Source of the DNA: Certhia americana
Taxonomy: Eukaryota > Chordata > Aves > Passeriformes > Certhiidae
NCBI GenBank assembly: GCA_018697195.1
Contig: JAGMWU010000048.1
Span: 62,001-126,000, forward strand
Reading direction: 5' to 3'
Length of the DNA: 64,000 bases
This document shows positions 59,301 through 64,000 of the stretch, piece after piece (position 1 is the stretch's first letter; each line of letters begins with the position of its first letter). The translations under genes were made by a program, and so were the position numbers. Under the pieces are notes generated by a model, which had not been told where the DNA came from, did no database searches, and worked only from the letters and a program-made list of their open reading frames with translations.

Positions 59301-60180
59301 CTCAGGACTAGATTTTCAGGGAGATTCATGCACTGAATGCTTGTAACATCTAGCTACTTATAAAAAAGCTTAAGAAGCAGCTAAGAAATGTGTAAATGTT
59401 CCTCAAGTGATAGATACTTCACCCTTTGATCAGCTGCCACTAAGTCAGCAATTCTGTGAGCAGCTGACATTTCTGGGTTCTCCAAATGAAGAAAGCCCTA
59501 GATGTCTCAATTTGGGAACACTGAAAAGTTAGGTATTTAGTTTAAGCCTGCTTTATACAATGGCAAAGACTGAGAAGATTTATCTCAACTGATCAAAAAG
59601 GGCCAAATGGAATATTTTTCAAAGACTCCCTATTTCAGGTTTGCATTTGGTTTAAATAAGTACAAATGTAATGGGAAATGCAGAATCCCGTGCCTTGCCA
59701 TACCATGTATTTTGGTAGCAAGGCTTGAAAGACTGTGGCAACAAGTGACATTCAGTTTAAAAGTAACACATTTGAGGTGTGCAAGCCATAAGAAAAGTGA
59801 GTTGTAATAGACTGTGCCCTTGAAAGGACATGGTTTTGTAATTTCTACTCCACCTCCGCCTTCTGTGATTTCACATGTGCTCCAATGATGTAGATCTACT
59901 ATTTTATTACTACAACCTGGAGTTCAGATGTGTTCTCACAGTTAGATGGAAGGACTAAAACCCACCAAAGGACTAAACCTCCATCAATACAGCCCAACCA
60001 TGAGTGCTGGGGAAGGGACCCCTTGGCAGGACAGGCTCCTTCCACTGCCCACCTGTAACAAGTGTGACAGCTAAAAATAGAGCAGGGACTAACACACCAA
60101 TTTCCATGCCAAGTATACAATTTACTGATAAAACTTTCTGATTGTTTGCGGACCTTCTGACTTTTGAGGGCTCTTTTTAC
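44331..60180. other. Intergenic, IFT22 to RABEP1
   Basis: About 16 kb of AT-rich DNA lies between IFT22 and the RABEP1 upstream region. Both strands carry only short open frames without recognisable domains; the longest is a 143-codon minus-strand frame at 56726-57157 that matches nothing I know. Low-complexity tracts occur at 46039-46106 (A/C-rich), 57893-57910 (A run) and 58259-58274 (T run). I see no tRNA, rRNA or intact transposon. Confidence 0.55.
46039..46123. repeat. A/C-rich low-complexity tract followed by (AT)n
   Basis: Runs of 7-14 A, separated by CC or CCCCC, extend for nearly 70 bases and end in a short ATATATATATA run. A Lys/Pro-rich frame across it is simply the repeat read as protein. 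Confidence 0.85.
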
Positions 60181-60227
60181 GACGATTTATGAATATTGGG
60201 TGCTTCCATCCCCTTCAGGGTGAATCA

Positions 60228-60353
60228 TCACATCAGAGAATGGCTGGATGTGGCACTCAGTGCCCTGCTCTGGGTGACAAGCTGGAGATCAGTCTCAGGT
60301 TGGACTCCATGACCTCAGAGGTCTTTTCCAACCTCAATGATTCTGTGATTAAA
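60228..60353 (+). mobile_element. CR1 LINE, 3' end fragment
   Basis: The elements GGCTGGATGTGGCACTCAGT, then CAGGTTGGACTCCATGACCT, then AGGTCTTTTCCAACCTCAAT and GATTCTGTGATT match the avian CR1 3' end in the sense direction. The first block is the same GCTGGATGTGGCACTC segment seen, antisense, in the copy at 39.9 kb. The fragment is 5'-truncated and lies about 640 bp upstream of the RABEP1 start codon. Confidence 0.85.
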
Positions 60354-60509
60354 GGGCAGAATTTGTTGGTGTTGCTCAAAGCCACTTACTTCCTCAATAA
60401 TAAACAATAATTATACCTTCGGGCTGTAGGCCCGGGGCTTTCTCCCTTGCCGGGGCTGAGGGGCCAGCCCGGGCAGGGACATGGGAGAAGCCACCGCCAC
60501 CTCTGTCCT

Positions 60510-60780
60510 CACTCAGTCCTTGTTCCAAATTCTTGTCTCCGCTCCCCAGTCCCTGTCTCTGTCCCTGTACCCAATCCCCGTCCCTTGATCCCAGTATTTG
60601 GTCCCAGTATTTGCTCTCTGTTCCTTGTCCCCTGAGCCCTGTCTCTGATTCCCGGTCGTTGTCCCTGGTTCCGGATTCTGTTCCCTACCTCTACCCGCAG
60701 TTCCCGTCTCCGTTTTCAGCCCCTATCCCCGGTCCCCGTTCGCGGTCCCTGTCCCTCCCCGCCCGCCGGTCCCGTGTCTC
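60510..60780. repeat. Degenerate GTCCC/TCTGTCCC pyrimidine-rich repeat
   Basis: Short words such as CCCTGTCTCTGTCCCTG, CCCCGTCCC and CCCGGTCCCCGTTCGCGGTC recur irregularly over about 270 bases. A 13-14 base duplication of (G/A)TCCCAGTATTTG sits near 60588-60613. The C-rich strand is the plus strand. The word GGGACAG, read on the minus strand, is shared with the repeat upstream of IFT22. It forms the distal part of the RABEP1 upstream region. Confidence 0.65.
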
Positions 60781-60803
60781 ACCGTGGGCGCCTGCGCGGG
60801 GCT

Positions 60804-60845
60804 CCTCCTCCTCCTCCTCCTCCTCCTGCCGCTTCTCCTCCTCCT
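60804..60845. repeat. (CTC)n trinucleotide repeat
   Basis: About eight CTC/TCC units, then an interruption (TGCCGCTT) and further CTCC units, lie 145-190 bases upstream of the RABEP1 start codon. The tract is probably transcribed as part of the 5' untranslated region and likely varies in length. Confidence 0.85.
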
Positions 60846-60989
60846 GCCCGTCCTCCCCTCCTGCCGCCGGCGGCCGCTGTCAGGATGAGGCGGAGGAGGC
60901 GGCGGCCCGGCCCGGCCGCTCCCGTCTCTCTGCCCGTGGCGTAGCGGTCCCCGCCCGGAGGAGGCCGCGGCGGCGCCGCCCGCCGAGCC

Positions 60990-61023
60990 ATGGCCCAGCC
61001 GGGCCCCAGCGCCCAGACCGAAG
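60990..61023 (+). CDS. RABEP1: RABEP1 first coding exon (rabaptin-5, partial)
   Basis: Rabaptin-5 is a coiled-coil effector of Rab5 and Rab4 that works with the exchange factor Rabex-5 in early-endosome fusion. The exon starts at ATG 60990 (context GAGCCATGG, strong) and encodes MAQPGPSAQTE plus the first base of the next codon. The donor follows at GAAG|GTACCG. The human protein, from memory, starts MAQPGPASQPD followed by Val. A split G|TN codon here would restore exactly that Val, and the phase therefore supports the call. Only eleven residues are available, so the identification is good but not as firm as for the other genes. The coiled-coil exons are not in the window. Confidence 0.75.
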
Positions 61024-64000
61024 GTACCGCGGGGGCGGCGGCGCGGCCTGCGCAGCCCCGGGCTCGCCTGAGAGCCCTGCCGGCCGCGGGGCGAGGGCGG
61101 CGGCCTGGGCGCGATCGGCCGGGCAGGGTCCGGGGGGCCCGCACGGAGCGGGACCCACCGGGAGAGAGCGGGGAGCGGCCCGGGGAGCTCGGCCGGGAAG
61201 GCCTTGGGAGGGGGCGGGAGGCAGCGCAAGTTGTTTTTTAGGCTGTAAATGTGGAGCAAGGGCGGCTCCCGGCGTGCGGGGATAACGCTGGGAGGACGCG
61301 CTGCTGCTGGGGAAGGGGAGCCCAGCCTCGATGGGACGAGGCCTCCCTGCCCTGGCAGGGGACGAGGGGAAGGGTGGTGGTGTATCCAGGTAGGGATTGA
61401 TCCTCCGGGTGGGGCGCCGGCATTGATTTGGCCACGGCGGGGGATGTTTGGCTGTGTGCGAAAAGGCACCTCGGAAGGTTCAGGTCGGGATATGCAGTGT
61501 GAACAGTGGCGTTCCTTTGCTGGAAAAGACAAAGAAAATAACAGATCTTCTCTCAAGGTGGTATGTACCTGTGCAGACGGAAACTTAAGCTTTCCCTGAG
61601 AACTCCTTCTGTGGAAAGGTTGTTTCTTTCTCGTTCGAGAGGAATAGAGAACGTTTTTTACCTTGGAAGAGGTTACAGAACTGTGTGCACATAAAAAAGC
61701 TGTAGGTGAGGTTGAAGGGACAGTGTTTACTGTGTGGGATGTATGGGAAGGGGTGAGAAAGCCAGGAGTTTTAAGCTGAGGCTGGTCATGCTGTGGATAT
61801 AGGAGAACTGGAGAGATGTGCAGAATCCTGCAGGATGGGTGCTTACCCAGCCATTGGACCAGGCCAGGGCTCTCCTCTTTTGGAGAGCATTTGAGTTTCC
61901 TTGGGAAAGCCCTCTGTTAGAAAAGGGCAATGATGTATTCTTAATTATGCACGTCTAGGGAATTGCGTGGGCCTTTTTTTTTTTTCCTTTTTGTGGAGTT
62001 ACACGAGAAAGTGCTTATCCTCAGGGATTTCAGTCAGCCTTTTGAGAGTTTTAATGACGAAGGTGCTTTGATTGTGGGGTTTTCCCTACATTAAGGTCAA
62101 TCATTGCTGGCTTGTCCTTCCAGAGCACTGAGGGGAAGGTGAGTTTCCCTGCTGTCATGCTTGTAAGGTCAGCATAGGTAGGGGTTGTTCTCCTTTACTT
62201 TGTGGTGAATGGCCATTGTTTATTGTTCTTCTGAGGGCTCCAGAACAACTTCCAACAAATTTTCTTCTTGGCTCTTGCAGACTGTCCCACTGCAGGTGTG
62301 CAGGGGAAATGGGCGGTGCACAAATGTTTGCTGCCTCTTGACCAGGGAAAGTAGTTGTAGGTTTATAGTGCATTAGAAGATCCACGTTGGATGTATTTGA
62401 GTTGTTATTTGAAACGAAGGCAAAAAGGTTCAAGTAAATTTAGTGATTTGATAGGTTGGTGAAGTCTGTTTTACAGGAGGTATGGATTGCTGGTTTTTTC
62501 CTGTTCCCTAGTTGTGGGGAGATGAGGCTGCTGTAGAGAAGGGGACTGGCTGGAAAGTTGGATGGATTCTGAAACCGGTTGCTATGTCCTATACTAAAGA
62601 ACTGGAACTCCTAAAATGGCTCCTTTCCCCATCCTCTTTTGGCAACTGTAGGATCAGTTTGGGGTTTTTATCCACTTTGATGACCATACTTTTGTTCTCA
62701 TCTGTGTTGGTTTGGTTTGTAACTTACCAAAAGTGTGCCTTGAAACTCTAATATTTTAGAAAATTGGAGAAAATTCAGTAAATGAATTATTTAATATTTT
62801 TAGTTGTCTGCACTGAATTTATTGCTTAAAGGAGTAGTGTAACCTCTGATTTAAGATTACATGTGACAAAATAGAACTGGATTAGTATGCTTCCCTAAGG
62901 AAAAATAATAGCTTTTTATGATAACTTGTATTGATTATAAATAACTTATGCATTCTTTACTCATGCAAGACACATCACCTACGATTTGTTTTGTAGAAGG
63001 CAAGTATAAAAAAACTACTTTTTCTGCTGTGGTAGAAATAACATATGGAACAACATAAGAGGAATTAATGGAGAAATTGTCTTCTATACTAAAGCCTGCA
63101 CTGAAATGAAAGTGGGCCCAAGAAGAGGGGAAGGAATAGTGCAGAGGAATAGGAAAAGAATGGGCGTTGTGTCCTACCCTGGTTTGTACTTTGGATTAGT
63201 GGAGATGTTAATAACCCTCTAATCCAGTGCGTGGGGTAACAGAGGTTCTATAGGACAAGACTGGCAGGGAGGCCAAAGGCAGCCCTTGGCAGCTGCTGAA
63301 GCTTTGTGCTCTGTGCTGGGAACTGTGAGCTCATGATCTTGACCTGTGCTGCAAGTAGGTGTGTGCTGCCTGCTGATCCTGGTCAAGGGGCTTTTTTTGG
63401 GGAGATTTTAATTTATGTGTGTTGTCTAGATTGCATTGCCACAGCTGTAGTGTCTTATTTTTCAAAATATTTTTACTGTGAATATAATATTCAAAATGCA
63501 AACCTCTCAGACTCTCTGGGTTTAGTTTGGATCTGGGTGCTTGCCATCTCTGAATGTAAGGTTGCCAAACAAAATGTGTTGGCATAGCTTTTCCCTATCA
63601 GAATGCTCAGGATTTAGTATAATTCTCGTTTCTGGATAACACTTCGATGAAGGAACTGCAGTAACATAAAACACTATTTCTTCAATACTAAAGTTAATTA
63701 GAATGATAGGCCAATTATTAAACTCTTCTTACTGCTCTAAACTTAAACCATTAGTACAGTCAGACTGATAATTAGCTTATCCATTGATATTGTTCAGTGA
63801 TAAACTGTTAATGGCACAGTCTATCAGATATTTTAATAAGAATTTGCTGGCAGAATTGATCCAGTATTGGAGTAACTTAGGCCAGTAAAAAGTGTCTGAC
63901 TGTCAGTGGTGGGAGGCTGTGCCAGCTCTCAGTGGAGAGAACTGCTCAGCTGTAGATGGAGGATTGGAGGATATTGCCATATTGATTTTGGTGCCATCAG
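61024..64000 (+). other. RABEP1: RABEP1 intron 1 (partial)
   Basis: This is the sequence after the RABEP1 exon 1 donor. The first 300 bases are still CpG-rich, after which it becomes AT-rich. I looked for the next rabaptin-5 exon, which should encode the start of the long coiled coil (VSLQQRVAELEK-like), and did not find it by the right edge. A T run lies at 61973-61986. Nothing else is recognised. Confidence 0.7.

Larger units (their letters stand above)
60700..61330 (+). promoter_or_regulatory. RABEP1: CpG island covering the RABEP1 promoter and exon 1
   Basis: Very GC-rich, CG-dense sequence flanks the short first exon, against AT-rich DNA further on. Within the probable 5' untranslated region is a (CTC)n trinucleotide run at about 60804-60828, with a second, interrupted one to 60860. 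GC boxes are present and no TATA box is seen. The transcription start cannot be placed exactly. Confidence 0.7.

Noticed and set aside
60533..61556. Large frames (250 and 277 codons) around the RABEP1 promoter
   Set aside because: Composition-driven Pro/Arg/Ser-rich frames across a pyrimidine repeat and CpG island, with no domain; they cross the RABEP1 exon and its donor.
1..64000. tRNA, rRNA, CRISPR, bacterial operons, intact endogenous retroviruses
   Set aside because: None was seen. The intron-exon structure, CpG islands and CR1 elements show vertebrate nuclear DNA, and no LTR pair or gag/pol/env motif set was recognised.

Overview
The window looks like a gene-poor stretch of a bird genome. 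The only recognisable transposons are CR1 LINE fragments. Two of these (25.1 and 60.2 kb) end in the typical avian CR1 3' end, with a TTTTCCAACCT block and ATTCTATG/ATTCTGTG-like termini. There are no SINEs, LTR elements or dense repeats that I can recognise. Most of the sequence is AT-rich, non-coding DNA, broken by three CpG islands that each carry a first exon. I cannot name the species.

Three protein-coding genes are supported. (1) COL26A1, minus strand: only the first coding exon (23616-23767) is present, inside a CpG island at about 23.2-24.2 kb. Everything from 1 to 23615 is its first intron, and I found no second exon. (2) IFT22 (RABL5), plus strand: complete, five coding exons between 41120 and 43440, 187 residues. 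It has a CpG-island promoter and two candidate poly(A) signals downstream. (3) RABEP1 (rabaptin-5), plus strand: only an 11-codon first exon (60990-61023) in a third CpG island. The rest of the window is its first intron.

Layout: 1-23.6 kb COL26A1 intron 1; 23.2-24.2 kb COL26A1 promoter and exon 1; 24.2-39.8 kb intergenic DNA with old CR1 pieces and a perfect hairpin; 39.8-41.0 kb an unusual block of GC-rich minisatellites with a CR1 insertion and a 96-base assembly gap; 41.0-44.3 kb IFT22; 44.3-60.4 kb intergenic DNA with nothing recognisable; 60.4-61.3 kb RABEP1 promoter and exon 1; 61.0-64.0 kb RABEP1 intron 1.

The genes do not form a functional pathway. IFT22 is a ciliary transport GTPase, COL26A1 an extracellular-matrix protein and RABEP1 an endosomal Rab5 effector. 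The divergent COL26A1/IFT22 pair matches the arrangement I know from human 7q22.1, whereas RABEP1 lies on human 17p13. The window therefore spans a junction between two human synteny blocks, as expected for the chicken chromosome 19 type of linkage group. I found no evidence of a new multi-gene system. The most unusual structure is the pair of G-quadruplex-prone minisatellites of opposite strand bias directly upstream of IFT22.
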